From Euonymus europaeus (taxonomy: Eukaryota; Streptophyta; Magnoliopsida; Celastrales; Celastraceae), in the NCBI GenBank assembly GCA_963580455.1, contig OY756966.1, positions 18,665,001-18,729,000 on the forward strand: 64,000 bases of DNA. Reading direction: 5' to 3'. Every line of letters starts with the position of its first letter. The stretch's first letter is position 1. Below the pieces are notes generated by a model. That model searched no databases, was not told where the DNA came from, and saw nothing but the letters and a program-made list of their open reading frames with translations. Shown here in pieces: positions 10,859 through 22,821 of the stretch. The position numbers were made by a program, and so were the translations under genes.

Positions 10859-12021
10859 TCATAATATCGCTTCAGGATATCGGCATTCACTGGATGAGAA
10901 AGATCATCACTTTCCATTTTTGTCAAAACTACTGCTCCACCAGAGAATGATTTCTTCACCACATACGGTCCTTCATAAGTAGGAGTCCATTTTTCTCGAT
11001 GATCTTTTTGAGGTGGTTGGATCATTTTTAGTACTAAATCTCCTTCTCTGAAACAATGAAGGCGCACTTTCTTATGATGTGCTCTTTCCATTCGTTTTTG
11101 ATAAAGTTGTCCTCTACAAAGGGCCCCCAATCTTCTCTCCTCGATAAAATTTAGATGTTCGTATCGACTTCGAACCCATTCTGTCTCCTCCAAGTTGGCC
11201 TCTACCTCCACTCTTAGTGAAGGAATTTCCACTTCAATAGGAATAACTACTTCTGTTCCATATACTAGAGCAAAAGGACTTTCACCAATGGAAGTGCGTA
11301 CAGAAGTTTGATATCCGTATAAAGCAAAGGGAAGCTTTTCGTGCCAATCTTTGTAATTTTCTGTCATCTTTTGAATGATCTTCTTAATATTTTTGTTAGC
11401 CACCTCAACAGCTCCATTCATCTTAGGACGAGAAGGAGATGAATTATGATGTTTGATCTTAAACTGCTTACAGAAGTCATTCATTATCCTGCTATTGAAA
11501 TTCGTGCCATTGTCAGTAATGATCCTTTCAGGAACCCCATAGCGACAAACAATATCTTTCCTAAAAAATCGAACGATGAAATTACTTGTCACATTAGCAT
11601 ACGAATTTGCTTCCACCCACTTTGTAAAATAATCAATCGCGACTAGAATGAAGCGATGTCTATTGGAAGCTTTTGGCTCAATTGGGCCAATAACATCTAA
11701 ACCCCACATAGAAAATGTCCATGGGGCTGCTAATACATGTAGGGGGTTCACTGGAACATGAGTTTTGTCAGCGTAAATTTGACACTTGTGGCATTTGACT
11801 ACATAGCTGATGCAATCCCTTTCCATAGTGAGCCAATAGTAGCCTGCTCGCAATATCTTCCTTGCCATCGAGTACCCACTTGAATGAGTTCCACAAATTC
11901 CTTCATGAATCTCTTTCATAATTTGTTTAGCTTCATCAACATTCACATATCGAAGGAGTACAAATCCTGAACTTCTCTTATATAACACATTTCCTTCTAA
12001 AAGAAAGGAACTAGAGAGTCT
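10855..12021 (-). pseudogene. Element C integrase
   Basis: The zinc domain has EIHEGICGTHSSG and CHKCQIYAD (HHCC). The catalytic core shows LVAIDYFTKWVEA, RIITDNGTNF and the glutamate in MNGAVEVANKNI. The tail has GDLVLKMIQPP, EGPYVVKKSFSGGA and VNADILKRYYE. No chromodomain is seen, as expected for Tat elements. The longest open part is 10855-11988; upstream, the frame continues to a TGA at 12022, where arginine is expected. Inserts element cDNA into chromosomes. About 378 residues. Confidence 0.92.
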
Positions 12022-12876
12022 TCATATGGTACGCTTGTCATTTTCTGAGGCATCTGGGGGATACTCTCTTCTTTCCAAGTATTTCTTCACGTCATAATAC
12101 CACGGTTTACCATCCAATTCCTCTTCTATATTTGAACAATATGCATTTTCCTCTCTCTTCTCAATTTTGATGACCTGGACTTCTCCTCGCAGATCTAAAT
12201 CAAACATTGCTGCTAGGGTTGCCAAAGCATCTGCTATTTGATTTTCTTCTCTTGGGATATGGTAAAGTTCAATCCAATCAAATGACTTGATCATCTTCTT
12301 GATAAACTGATAGTAGGGCACCAGTTTAGAATCCTTGGTTTCCCATTCATCATTCAATTGTCGAATTACTAACTGTGAGTCTCCATAAACTTGTAATCTT
12401 TTAATTCCGACATCTATAGCTGCCTGAATCCCCATTGCACATGCCTCATATTCAGTAACGTTATTGGTGCACTCAAAGGATAATTTGGCAGTAAATGGCG
12501 TGACTTTCCCCTCTGGTGATATAAGTGTTGCCCCAATTCCACATCCTATCATATTAGATGCATCATCAAATAGTAGGGTCCATTTTTCAGACTGTTCCAA
12601 ACTCCTCTCTTCTATAGATAAGCTCATAATATCACTATCTGGAAAACCAACGCTCATAGGCTGAAAGTCATCAATTGCTCGCTCCGCCAAATAGTCTGCT
12701 ATAGCACTTCCTTTTATAGCCTTTCGTGTGACATACTGAATATCATATTCAAACAATAACATTTGCCACTTGGCTATTCTTCCCGAGAGTGAAGGCTTTT
12801 CGAAAATATACTTGATGGGTTCCATTTTAGAAATCAACCATGTCGAAGTCTGTGAGCAACCCATGCTAGTGAACAA
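12022..12876 (-). pseudogene. Element C RNase H
   Basis: The connection domain is KYIFEKPSLSGRIAKWQMLL. RNase H acidic residues are visible in LLFDDASNMIGCGIGA, NVTEYEACAMGIQAA, VYGDSQLVIRQ and REENQIADALATLA. A frameshift near 12850 separates it from the RT frame that overlaps at 12834-12876. RNase H removes the RNA strand after reverse transcription. The ORF ends at a TGA (12022) that interrupts the link to integrase. Confidence 0.92.
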
Positions 12877-14030
12877 CAGGTTTTTTCAAGCATAGAATAG
12901 TTCATCTCACAATTCGTAAACTTCTTACTCAAATAGTAAATGGCATGCTCTATCTTCCCAGATGAATCATGTTGTCCAAGCATACATCCCATTGAGCTGT
13001 CTAAAATAGTCAAGTAAAGAATCAATGGTCTTCCTGCAACAGGTAGCATTAACACTGGTGGATTTTGTAAATACTGCTTAATCTTCTCAAAAGCGACTTG
13101 ACAATTTTCATTCCACTCAGTTGGACTATTCTTGCGCAACAATTTGAAAATGGGTTCACATGTGGCTGTCAACTGTGAAATAAAATGTGAAATACAATTC
13201 AACCTTCCTAAGAATCCTCTTATCTCCTTCTCCATGCGTGGTGGTGGCATTTTCAGAATTGCTTTAACTTTGTCAGGATCTACTTCAATTCCTTTCTTAC
13301 TGACAATAAATCCTAACAACTTTTCTGAGGTAGCTCCAAATGTGCATTTGGCCGGATTTAACTTTAATTGATGCTTCCTCAGTCTACCAAACAACTTTTG
13401 GAGATTCACAATGTGATCTTCACTTTCCCTTGTCTTTGCTATCATATCGTCAACATATACCTCAATTTCCTTATGCATCATATCGTGAAACAAAGTGACC
13501 ATAGCCCTTTGATATGTAGCTCCTGCATTCTTTAACCCAAATGGCATAACTTTATAACAAAAGGTTCCCCAAAGGGTGATGAAAGTCGTTTTTTCGCAAT
13601 CTTCTGGTGCCATTATGATCTGATTATATCCCGAAAAATCATCCATAAAGGAGAAAGTAGAATGCCCTGCAGTATTGTCTACCAATACATCAATTTGGGG
13701 TAGAGGGAAGTTATCTTTCGGGCTCGCACCATTAAGGTCTCTGTAATCAACACACATTCGGACTTTGCCATCTTTTTTTGGAACTGGCACAATATTCGCC
13801 ACCCATTCAGGATAATGTGATACCGCTAAAAAACCTGCATCGAATTGTTTTTTGACCTCATCTATAATTTTTAACAACACCTCTGGCTTAAATCTCCTTA
13901 ATTTTTGTTTTACTGGAGAACAACCTGGTTTCAATGGCAACCTGTGAACTACTATGTTCATGTCTAGCCTAGGCATGTCTTGATATGACCAAGCAAATAT
14001 ATCTCGATAACTGTGCAATAAATCTATCAA
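12834..14030 (-). CDS. Element C reverse transcriptase
   Basis: 398 residues open. Motifs in order: RDIFAWSYQDMPRLD, HRLPLKPGCSPVKQ, WVANIVPVPKKDGKVRMC, VDYRDLN, FSFMDDFSGYNQI, MPFGLKNAGATYQRAM, catalytic VYVDDMIAKT (near residue 190), then LGFIVSKKGIEVDPDKVKAI and LGRLNCISHFISQL. All catalytic aspartates are present. The upstream linker is shorter than in element E: about 45 residues between the acidic segment and LLHSYRDIFAW are missing. The frame shifts into RNase H near 12850. Confidence 0.93.
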   Translation of the reverse strand: MIDLLHSYRDIFAWSYQDMPRLDMNIVVHRLPLKPGCSPVKQKLRRFKPEVLLKIIDEVKKQFDAGFLAVSHYPEWVANIVPVPKKDGKVRMCVDYRDLNGASPKDNFPLPQIDVLVDNTAGHSTFSFMDDFSGYNQIIMAPEDCEKTTFITLWGTFCYKVMPFGLKNAGATYQRAMVTLFHDMMHKEIEVYVDDMIAKTRESEDHIVNLQKLFGRLRKHQLKLNPAKCTFGATSEKLLGFIVSKKGIEVDPDKVKAILKMPPPRMEKEIRGFLGRLNCISHFISQLTATCEPIFKLLRKNSPTEWNENCQVAFEKIKQYLQNPPVLMLPVAGRPLILYLTILDSSMGCMLGQHDSSGKIEHAIYYLSKKFTNCEMNYSMLEKTCCSLAWVAHRLRHG

Positions 14031-14183
14031 TCTTTCTTTTTCTTCTCTTGATTTACTTGCCTCAACATCTCGGGCATAATTTCAATTTCTTCCTCAAATT
14101 CATAATCAAGTTCGATATTACTAATAGGTGCACAAAAATCTGGTTCGTTAAGCTCATCCTCTTTGTTATCATCAATTTCATGC
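14027..14183 (-). pseudogene. Element C acidic linker, second exon start of pol
   Basis: Minus-strand HEIDDNKEDELNEPDFCAPI and DYEFEEEIEIMPEMLRQVN form an acidic linker before RT, matched by LENDDSKEDEINELDFDAPI in element E at about 33680-33600. It begins right after a good 3' splice site (14184). The open frame further upstream (to 14251) is intronic. It ends at a stop at 14027, where a frameshift or deletion breaks the link with RT. Confidence 0.7.
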
Positions 14184-14430
14184 CTGTTAAAGACAAAAAA
14201 TAAACTAGAATTGGGAAAAGAGAAATGGAAGGAATAAAAATGAGTGAACATTGAATTCAGAACAAGAAAACTTTATTTTAAGAGAAGTGAATGAAGATAA
14301 ATGATGAAACTACATACATTAGCTATGCTATGCAATTTATTTGCAATAAGTAAAGCATGCTCTGTACAAATGGAAAAACCCAATCGAGAGCCTAGAGCTG
14401 GGCTCACGATAGTAGTGCATTCGAGATTAC
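14184..14430 (-). other. Putative Ogre-type intron between protease and RT
   Basis: Donor GTAATC after CTGCAAGA (14431), acceptor TTTTTTGTCTTTAACAG ending at 14184, length 247. Splicing joins KNLQE to HEIDD in frame. Ogre elements are known to have an intron between protease and RT domains. Element E has an equivalent at 33682-33888 with the same phase. Splicing itself is inferred. Confidence 0.68.
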
Positions 14431-16667
14431 TCTTGCAGATTCTTGAAAGGCACTGGAAGCTCTAGACTGGTCCAATTTCTAAGCTCGAAATCTTGAGGAT
14501 GAGAAATGACAAAGAATGGCCTAGCTTTTGAACCTTGCCCTTCTTCCACCATAGAGACTTGAAATTCCATCAATTGATTACACAAAGTCTCCATCCTTGT
14601 ATTAGTATCATCGATTGAGTTTATGAATGGCCGTTTTCCAAAAACTGCCCCAGTATTAGTCAACTTCACTCCGATCTGCATTCCTCCATACACAAAACTA
14701 TCATAGAGCCAAGGAACTTGTTTTTCCTTAATCTCTAACTCTCGTCCTTCCAAGCGTGCTATCCGTCGTGCTTACTTCTCTGATTGTGATCTTTCCCAAT
14801 CGGCCCTTGTGGGTTTATAACCCAAACCCCATCTTTCAGAATATTTTTCCAATTCAATTGGTCTTCGAATTCCTTGGTGATTTATGCCAAGGCCTTCTCC
14901 TGGATGGAATCCTAATTTCAACATAGTTCTGGCTATAGCTTTGGTTGTTTTGGATACTTGTGGGTTAGGAAGGGAAAATCCTTCCTTTATATAACTAGCA
15001 CTGGCTATCTCGAAGGATTGAAATGAACTCTCGATCCCTTCCGTAGGAGCATCAATGTGAGCTGCATTAGAAAGACTAGCAACCATCCATTCGGATTGTC
15101 CCTTCACTATGTATACCCTCCCATTATGGGCAAATTTGAGCATCTGGTGTAACGATGAAGGAACTGCTCCGGAAGTATGAATCCATGGTTGGCCCAACAA
15201 ACAGCTGTAAGTAGGGGTGATGTCCATAACTATAAATGGCACATTGAATGGCACATTTGCCACCTCCAATGGTACTTCAATTTCTCCCATGACCTCTCTA
15301 CGGGTTCCATCAAAAGCTTTCACCACCATTGGCACTTGTCTCATATATGACCTATCAATTGGCAATTTTTCGAGAGTCTGCTTCGGCAGGATATTAAGTG
15401 ATGAACCATTGTCAATGAGAATGCTTGCAATTTCTTTTCCACGACACATAGCTGATATGTGCAATGCTTTATTATGACGCATTCCTTCTGATGGAATATC
15501 CTCCTCAGTAAAGGATAACAAATGAGAGGCTAACACATTTCCTACAATTCCCTCAAAAGACTCTGTATGAATTTTTTCTGGCACATAAGCTTGGTTCAAC
15601 ATTCTTAACAGAACTTGACGATGTGGTTCAGAACTCATTATCAATTCCAAGATAGAGATCTTAGCAGGAGTCTTCTTTAGTTGATCAACTATCATGTATT
15701 CACTTTGCCGCACAATCTTTAAAAACTCCTGTACTTCTCCCTCTGTTATGGTTTTTTTCATAAAGGAATCCTCATTTGGTTCAGTAGCTAACCCTTCAGC
15801 TCTTGGAATAGCTTTCCCTTTTCTTTTGTGCTCAGCTTCGGAATCTACCATTGGATTTCCTTCTGCCTTATTTGGAGCAAAGCATCTACCACTTCGGGTA
15901 ACTCCACTAATGTCAGATATGTTATCTACTATTTCTTCTTGAGGCATTTCCTTTTCCGTCCCATAAACCCATGGTATTGCATTGTCATTTTTAAATGAGG
16001 GTCCTATGTTTGCCTTTTGAGTAACAGTTGATGGTACATCCTCTAAAGAATATTGCAGGACAAAAGGTTTCGCGTTATCTGGCCTCGGCCCTTGATAATA
16101 TCCCCCGAGGACATTGACATGGCCTACTCGACCTTCTCTCTCTTCGAAAATAATTCTCCTCAAGTCTATCAACTCTTGCATTTTCTCTTGAAAACTTCCA
16201 CACTCTTCAATGGTATGACCTTCCATTCCACTATGATATTTGCAAGTCTTAGTCACATCTAGTTGTTCACTTTGGAGAAACGAACTTATCGTTCCAACCA
16301 TTCCTTGTTCCTTTAACATATCAAACAACTGTCCCAATGACATTGTAATCTCTGAAACTCTTCTCTTAAAAACATGAGATTTCTCAATGCAGTTCACCCC
16401 GTCATTCACATGATTAGGTAATGGGTTGTTGTTGACATTTGGCTTGTCCACAACATTTAGGTCTAACCATTTTGCTTCAATCATTCCTTGTATCAACCTT
16501 TTAAATGTCAAGCATGTTTCTGTCGAATGGCCGAGTGCACCCCCATGATAGAGACATGTGGAATTTGGGTCATACCATGGAGGATATGGTGGTTGGTGAA
16601 CTCTTCCCGGAACTGGTACTACCGCCCCTTGGGCTTGTAGTTTGGTAAAACATTCCGCGTACGTCAT
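14431..16667 (-). pseudogene. Element C gag tail, aspartic protease, G-patch and extension
   Basis: The main open frame 14772-16667 (631 residues) starts in the gag tail. It has CLYHGGALGHSTETC (a CCHC-like knuckle, CX4/5-type) and a second one, CKYHSGMEGHTIEEC. The protease site is ASILIDNGSSLNILP (DNGS), with IVMDITPTYSCLLGQPWIHTSGA as its second conserved part. A G-patch closes it: LKLGFHPGEGLGINHQGIRRP. A TAA at 14772, where glutamine is likely, precedes an extension (14753-14431: PWLYDSFVYGGMQIG to PVPFKNLQE) running to the intron donor. Protease matures the polyprotein; the G-patch may bind RNA. Confidence 0.9.
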
Positions 16668-17999
16668 AGGTATAGAATCAAAATGTTCAACTTGCCTTCT
16701 TTGGTTAGAACGTGGGTTTTGGTAAGTATTTGAATTATGGACGCTTTGATTGGAAGGCTGAGAGTTATACTCATGTTAGTAACTTCCTCGAGGAGGAGGA
16801 TATGCACCTGGACTTGACATTCTAGGGGCATTACTCCTTGGACAATAACTTGAAGTTGGAGCACTATAAGTGATCTATGAAGAATCATAATTCACATAAT
16901 GTACTTCATTCTCTTTTTTCTTTCCCTTAACATTCTTTTGTTGGTCTAACTTTTCTGGAGTAGGGATATACAAATTTCCTCTTTTTATACATCTCTCCAC
17001 ACGCTCTCCTGCCTGTATTATGTCTGCCAAATCACTGTGGCCACCCCCAGCTAGCTTAGAAGTGTAAGGTTCCTGAAGGGCATCAGTAAATGCATTGAGT
17101 AAATCCTTTTCTGAGAGAGGTGGAGTTATCTGAGCTGCCAAATCTCTCCAACGGTGAGCATATTCTTTGAAGCTTTCTCCGTCTTTCATCGATGTATTTT
17201 GGAGATCATAAACAGTTGGGATCTTTTCCTCGTTGTGTTTGTATTACTTCATAAACGATTCGGCTAAATCTTCCCATGAGGAAACTTCTGAAGAGCTAAG
17301 CCCATTAAACCACCTTTGAGCCACTCCAATTAAGCTATCTTGGAAGTAATGCACTGGCAGTTTGTCGTTATTTGCATATGGCTGCATACGACGACAGTAC
17401 ATAGTCAAATGATCAAAAGGAACACCTGTGCCATCAAAGAGAGCGAATTTTGGCAACTGAAAGTCATGTGGGATGTTCAAATCTTCCAATAGACATAAAT
17501 TCTTCGGGTTTAGTGCTTCAGAGGTGTTAAAGCCTTCCATAACCCTTACTCGTTTTTCCAGTTTCTTGATTGCATCATTTGTCAAATCTCCTTCATCATG
17601 GCTTTCAACATTTGTCATTTCGACTACAGGCATTCCATTAGCATCCACATGTCCTGCAATATCTTGGTTTCTTGGAAAATAATCCCCTCGTGGAGGGATG
17701 CGAATTGGGGGAACACGTATCTGAGGTTGGTTTATAGCATGTTGAGGAACTTGCTTTGCTTCCTGTGAGAGTTGGGTATAAACATAAGTATAGCCAAGAG
17801 GATAAGTGGGCGTACTTGGGTAACCATGTTTCCCTGTGTCTGCATTGGGTACCGAACTCTCTGCAACTTCTTTCCCTTTTGTCAGCAAGGCCACTTGTTT
17901 AACAAGGAAAGCAATCTGTTCTCTCATTTCAACTAGTTCACGATTCTGTCCCTGATCCCCGTTTTGAGTGTCCTCATTTTGTTTTTGTGACTCTTCCAT
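16668..17999 (-). pseudogene. Element C gag
   Basis: Reads as a single minus frame from the ATG at 17999, broken by in-frame stops at 17244, 16875 and 16776, each where C-to-T change of CAA or CAG would give the stop. A coiled start (LVEMREQIAFLVKQVALL) is followed by the retrotransposon gag core: FALFDGTGVPFDHLTMYCRRM, AQRWFNGLSSSEVSSWEDL, then SFKEYAHRWRDLAAQ and LAGGGHSDLADIIQAGERVE. It continues into the protease frame at 16667. Gag would form the particle and bind element RNA. Confidence 0.9.
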
Positions 18000-18255
18000 G
18001 ATTCATGATTGCAAGCGAGTACGATAGGGATGACGTTGCTGATTTGTGGGAGCTATGATTGATGATGAACTAAACCTGCGATGGAGGATGTGACATTATT
18101 AGCCTCTTCTTTTTTAATTAAATGCATGCTTGTGCTTTAATGTGAATCCTATGTAGTCATTGCATTTTGAAACAATAATAGAAACAAAACACCATTCCAT
18201 TAAAGCAACTTGTACTGTTATATGACAGTTATTATTGGATGTAAGAAACTAGTCC

Positions 18256-20337
18256 CTAATTTGGAAATCCCCCATGCTGGAGCCCTCCAATTATCTCTAA
18301 ATCTTTATGAAGACTGTCCAAGAATTGTGAGACTTTATCAAATTCTGGACCTTGAAGTGTTTCCTTCTGACACAACTTTGCAGCTTCTCTTTCAAAAGAA
18401 ATAGCCCATGTGGACAACTTTGTTACTTGACACATTGCTATCCCAATCCGACGCGTGAGTGTTGTACTTGCTTCACGACTCTCTACGAGGCCTTGAAGTA
18501 ATGCCTCATTTTGATCAGTTAATTCGGCCACCTCAAATTGCCTTTGTGTAAGCAACGTCTGATGTGCTACTCTTAACTTATCAATTTCTTCATGGTTTCT
18601 TCTTATGGCTGCTTCCATTGCGATATTCACATGCCCAATATTCTGGTGTTTGAGCTTCCAAGCTTTTGCTTCTTCCATTGCTTGTGACCTTTCCTCATTT
18701 GTTTTTGGAGTTCCATTCGTATCTGTAAATTGTCTTGTTCCAGATGCATCCTTTCTCTGCTCACTCTTTCTAATTCGTCCATCTCTTCTTCCTCTCGTAA
18801 CTTGGCTCTAGATAATTCTTCTTTTATCAATCCATATTTCCTTTTGTGACTTTCAGCTTCCTGAGTTATCTTTTGTAACGCTTTTTCTAGATTCTCAATT
18901 TTCTTTGCAGTTGGGTCTTCATCTTCTTCAACACTGGGTCTTTTTCTTCTTTGACCAATATGCTCATTACTTTGAGGTTTCATACCACTTTCCTCTACCG
19001 TATTATGAGATCGACTTGTCCTTCCTTCATAGTTGCCTATATTCTGGACATTGCTCTCTAAAGTGGTTTTGCCTATTTTTTCATGCCATTTGAAGTACAC
19101 CAAAGTTCCATCAGATGTGCGCTTTCCGCGATTAGTAGTCTTTAGGTTTTTCCATGCCTTAAGTACGTTTCTCACCTTTGGTGTGATTAACCCCGGATCC
19201 TCTCCGTCATCATAAGAAAATTCAAAATCTAGCAAACCATGTGTGGCCGGGATGCAAGGATTTGATCCCATTTGACGGAATACTAAAGCTGGTGCTTGAC
19301 TAACTGCCCCCATGGGCCTAGTAAAGGGACCCAAGGAAAATCTCCACATCTATACAAAAATGCATTTGGCAAGAACCAAGGAGCCCTTTCTTCAATATTA
19401 TGAACATCCACTGATTGCAAAAACTCCTCCCATTCCTCGATACTTGGATATCCCTGCCTCAATTTTGTTTCGGTGAACTCCCATATTGCTCTCCTTTCTG
19501 GCCGAGTATGGTCCTTAAAACCAATTCTTAGGACATCAAATTGCTTATAGTATTGAAGGTGACTTATTAACCAAAACTCCGAGTAAGTCTGAGCATCCAA
19601 TAAACCTTGCTTTCTTGTTGTGGTAGCAAAAATTAAGAGAACGAAGTGTCTCACATATTATTGCCGGAATCGGATTCATGCCCCGGTCTACCTGGCTGAA
19701 AAGCTTGATCACTCTCCCTTCAACATACCCTTGAGTGCAAGGAAACAAGACAGCCCCATATATAGCAAGTGCCAATGCAGACTGTCCTAATAGTGTATTT
19801 GGTTTTTTCTCAACATATTTCATCAACTCATCAATTGGAAAACACCATTTGCCCCCTTTTAGTGAACCCATTCTCCTGACCTCGTCAGTCTCTCGTTCCA
19901 TAATTCTAGCAACAATCTTTTTAGCTGTCATGTTTTCATGGAAGTAATACATCTTTGTATTATGCGGCTCTAGTTGCAATAGTTGTGCATACTCCTCAAT
20001 TGTGGGTGAAAAGTCTATCCGCCCGAATGTGAAGCACCTGTATGCTAGATCCCAATAAGGCATGGCTGCTTGGAGCAATGTTACTGGTGTAACAACCCTT
20101 ACCAAACTTCCAATATTGCCATATTTCTTTGAAAATTCTGGACCCAATTTCGGACTTACTCGGGCCCACAAACCTACTAGTCGCGCCTCGTATGCTTTAA
20201 AAACTCTGTTTTTATTACCCTTGGTAATAAAATATCCCCTATCAAGCTATCTCCATGCTCAGATTGCATTTTGCTCAACTCAGCCCTTGCTTCATAGATG
20301 TCAATCTTGCTACATGTGGAAATCCCTGATGCCATGA
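18256..20337 (-). pseudogene. Element C ORF1 (DUF7745-like Ogre protein)
   Basis: Start MASGIST at 20337 with a frameshift near 20240 into KAYEARLVGLWARVSPKLG. Conserved text: YWDLAYRCFTFGRIDFSPTI, EEYAQLLQLE, GALAIYGAVLF-like ALALAIYGAVLFPC, and LYRCGDFPWVPLLGPWG. This pattern (YRCFTFG..D..PT.EEY) is the extra ORF before gag of Ogre-type elements, annotated in plants as DUF7745. The C-terminal half (19349-18256) is a long basic/acidic coiled coil. Breaks at about 19600, 19320 and 18650 are frameshifts. Its function is unknown. Confidence 0.82.
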
Positions 20338-20930
20338 TGTTTTGCAAGTATTATCGAACCAAACTGCAATGACTGTGCCTATGTGAATGCAGATGCAAAA
20401 AAAAAAACATGGGCAAAACAAATTAGTAACGAATTAAGGTAGTAGAGAAGAATAATAGAAAACAAATAAATAAATTCCACAATGAATAAAATATGTCATT
20501 CCATAAAGCAGCATAAACTTCTAAAAATTTCAAACATGATCTAGAGTTTGTCAAATGCATGGGTAGGCTTATCTAACTACATCGAGAGGTCCCGGATCAG
20601 GTTGCTTTTAAATCTCAACTATTGAGACAAAAGCTCTTCCCCTAACTTTTAAGGGAAGTCAATCCGGTGAGGATGTTTTCCACTATCCATGCGGAGACGG
20701 AATCTCACGAGAATAGTAGTCAATCCTCTCTAATGCTAGAGGTAGAGCTCGGGTGGTAGGCTGTAATGAGTATGAATGTGTAAAGATGAATTTACAAGAA
20801 AACATATAAATCCTAAGATAGACCAAACAAAAAACTTGTTACAAAATACATAAACTAATATCTCACAAAACAAAATGATAATCATCAATTAATCATACAG
20901 GCTTGACCCTCTACGGTTTTAAAAACCTTT
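20338..20930 (-). other. Element C 5' leader
   Basis: About 600 bases between primer-binding site and ORF1 with no supported gene. It holds an A-rich stretch (20395-20480) and a phrase-rich part at 20560-20760 (GAGAGGTCCCGGATCAGG and similar). Confidence 0.65.
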
Positions 20931-20950
20931 GTCCCCAGCAGAGTCGCCAG
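20931..20950 (-). promoter_or_regulatory. Element C primer-binding site
   Basis: On the minus strand CTGGCGACTCTGCTGGGGAC starts one base inside the 5' LTR end. Position fits a tRNA primer site. TGGCGACTC-type sites are reported for Ogre-like elements (tRNA-Arg, from memory); the tRNA was not verified. Confidence 0.65.
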
Positions 20951-20951
20951 T

Positions 20952-22821
20952 TGTCGCAACCGGGGTCACGATGCGGACCGGCAAAATACTCCTGTAAAAT
21001 AATATTATTTCGAAACACAAAAATATAGAAAAAAACTCGAGAGTCGCCATCAATTGATTTAAGGTGCAATTGGACACCAAAGAAAACCTGCGAACCAGAG
21101 AAAAAGGGAACGGGGGTCGATTGAGCATGGGGAAGGTATTAGCACCCCATAACACCTGTTCGAAAACAGTTACCAAATTAATTAGACGACTACCCTACGA
21201 AAACTTGCTCTTTGCAAGACATAAAAAAAATGATATAGTTTGTTTTAAAAATTGGTGTCTCATCTTTAATTCTCATAATTTCTATGAAAGAAACATTATA
21301 TAATTAGATGAGTAGCAAAGCTATTTTTGTGTGAGAAAACATTGCCCATTTTTAAATAAATAAATAAATAAAAGGTTTTAAAAAACACAATCAACTTACG
21401 ATAGTTTTAAAAGAAATTTGATTTTTTTGAAACACTATCAACTTATGATAGTTTTTGGAAAGATTTTTAAAAAAAAGTTTGGGTCAACTATTGACCGTAA
21501 GGAAAAAATAAATTAATTACATTAAAAAGAAAAACCAATTATTCATAGAAACATCGAAAATAAATGGTTTATTTATCACAATGCAAATTTGCTACCAACT
21601 TTTGGTAGGTTTTAAAAAAAGGCACCAACTTATGGTATTTGAATCCTTAAAATTCCAAATTATGGCATTGAAACGTCCCTAAGAATACCAACTTTTGGTA
21701 TTTGATTCGGTAATTTACTAAGAGTCAACTATTGACATCTCAAACCCAAACATTCATACGCATGCACTATCTATACATAACATCACGTGTACACATATAT
21801 ATAATACACACTAACGCAGCATAGTATACAATAGCATATTAATATAAGCATTACATACATAGTACTAACTATCCATACATATAATATACAAACATAGCAT
21901 TCACATATAAATCTATATCATGGGCAGTATCTCATATAATATATCTATACATACAATATATAATATATCAACACAATAGCAAAGTTACATATATAAGGAC
22001 ACGGCATCACATATAGAATATATCTAAACAACATCTCATATGTATGCATATTCACACATGTACATATAATATCAAAACAACAGCAAAGTAAATATATATA
22101 TATATCATGGGGAATGTATATATTGTATTAATGACGACACTTACCCAAAAAGATCAATGAGAATACTGGGCAAAAGAATTGATGGTATACGTAGGACGAT
22201 GCCGTGATGATGAAACAGGTGATGTGAGAAGGGAGAACTAATGATCGTGTCGTTGGGCAAGGAGAAGGCACAGCTGTTAACAGTAGAGAGAGAAGGAGAG
22301 AAGGAGGTATTGTGACCAGTGATAGGGAGAAAGAAAGAAGTTTCGATTTTCTGTGGAAGGAACGACTCGGACGGAGATGGAACGGACTTGGGCTGGTGAA
22401 GTAGAGACAAAGTGAAGTGCTGTTTTTTTCGTAGAGAGAGGAATAGAAGAGGCGAAGCTGCCCGCCCTAAAAAAAAAGTCCCCTCTTTCCCAAAAGTTTA
22501 TGGTAGTTATAGGTGAGGGAGGGTTAGATAAAAATAATAAGGGTAAGGAGATAAGTTTAACAATAATAGGATTTGAAGAAAGGATTTTGAGATGGAAAAG
22601 GAGACTAACAAATGGATCAAGAGTCCCAAACCGAATTCTCTCTTTATTTATTTTATTTTTTTTATTATTTATTTGGTTTTGAACTTGATTTATTGGGCTT
22701 GTGAAAATGGACCTAGTTTGCCAACGAACTTGGGCTTTTTTATACCAATTTTATTTATTTTTAAACAATAATTTTTTATATGACCAAATAAATCTTATCC
22801 GGACAAAAATCGGGTACTACA
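20952..22821 (-). repeat. Element C 5' LTR
   Basis: 1870 bases, same ends as 7452-9315 (TGTCGCAACCGGGG, GGTACTACA). Scattered substitutions and small indels separate the copies, for example a GATCGGC/GACCGGC change near the start and a deleted GGAGAAGG-like segment near 22320. The insertion is therefore not brand new. Confidence 0.93.

Larger units (their letters stand above)
7452..22821 (-). mobile_element. Ogre/Tat-type Gypsy element C, both LTRs present
   Basis: About 15.4 kb, minus strand. LTRs at 7452-9315 (3') and 20952-22821 (5') are near-identical by eye, with TG..CA ends. Inside, in minus order: primer-binding site, leader, ORF1, gag, protease with G-patch, an intron, RT, RNase H, integrase, polypurine tract. 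An extra ORF1 before gag, a G-patch after the protease and a protease-RT intron are known marks of the Ogre/Tat lineage. ORFs carry a handful of stops and frameshifts, so it is probably no longer autonomous, but it is the best-preserved element in the window. Confidence 0.93.

Noticed and set aside
10581..10862. Lysine-rich minus-strand open frame of 93 codons
   Set aside because: It runs through the T-rich tract after the integrase stop of element C; the composition explains it.
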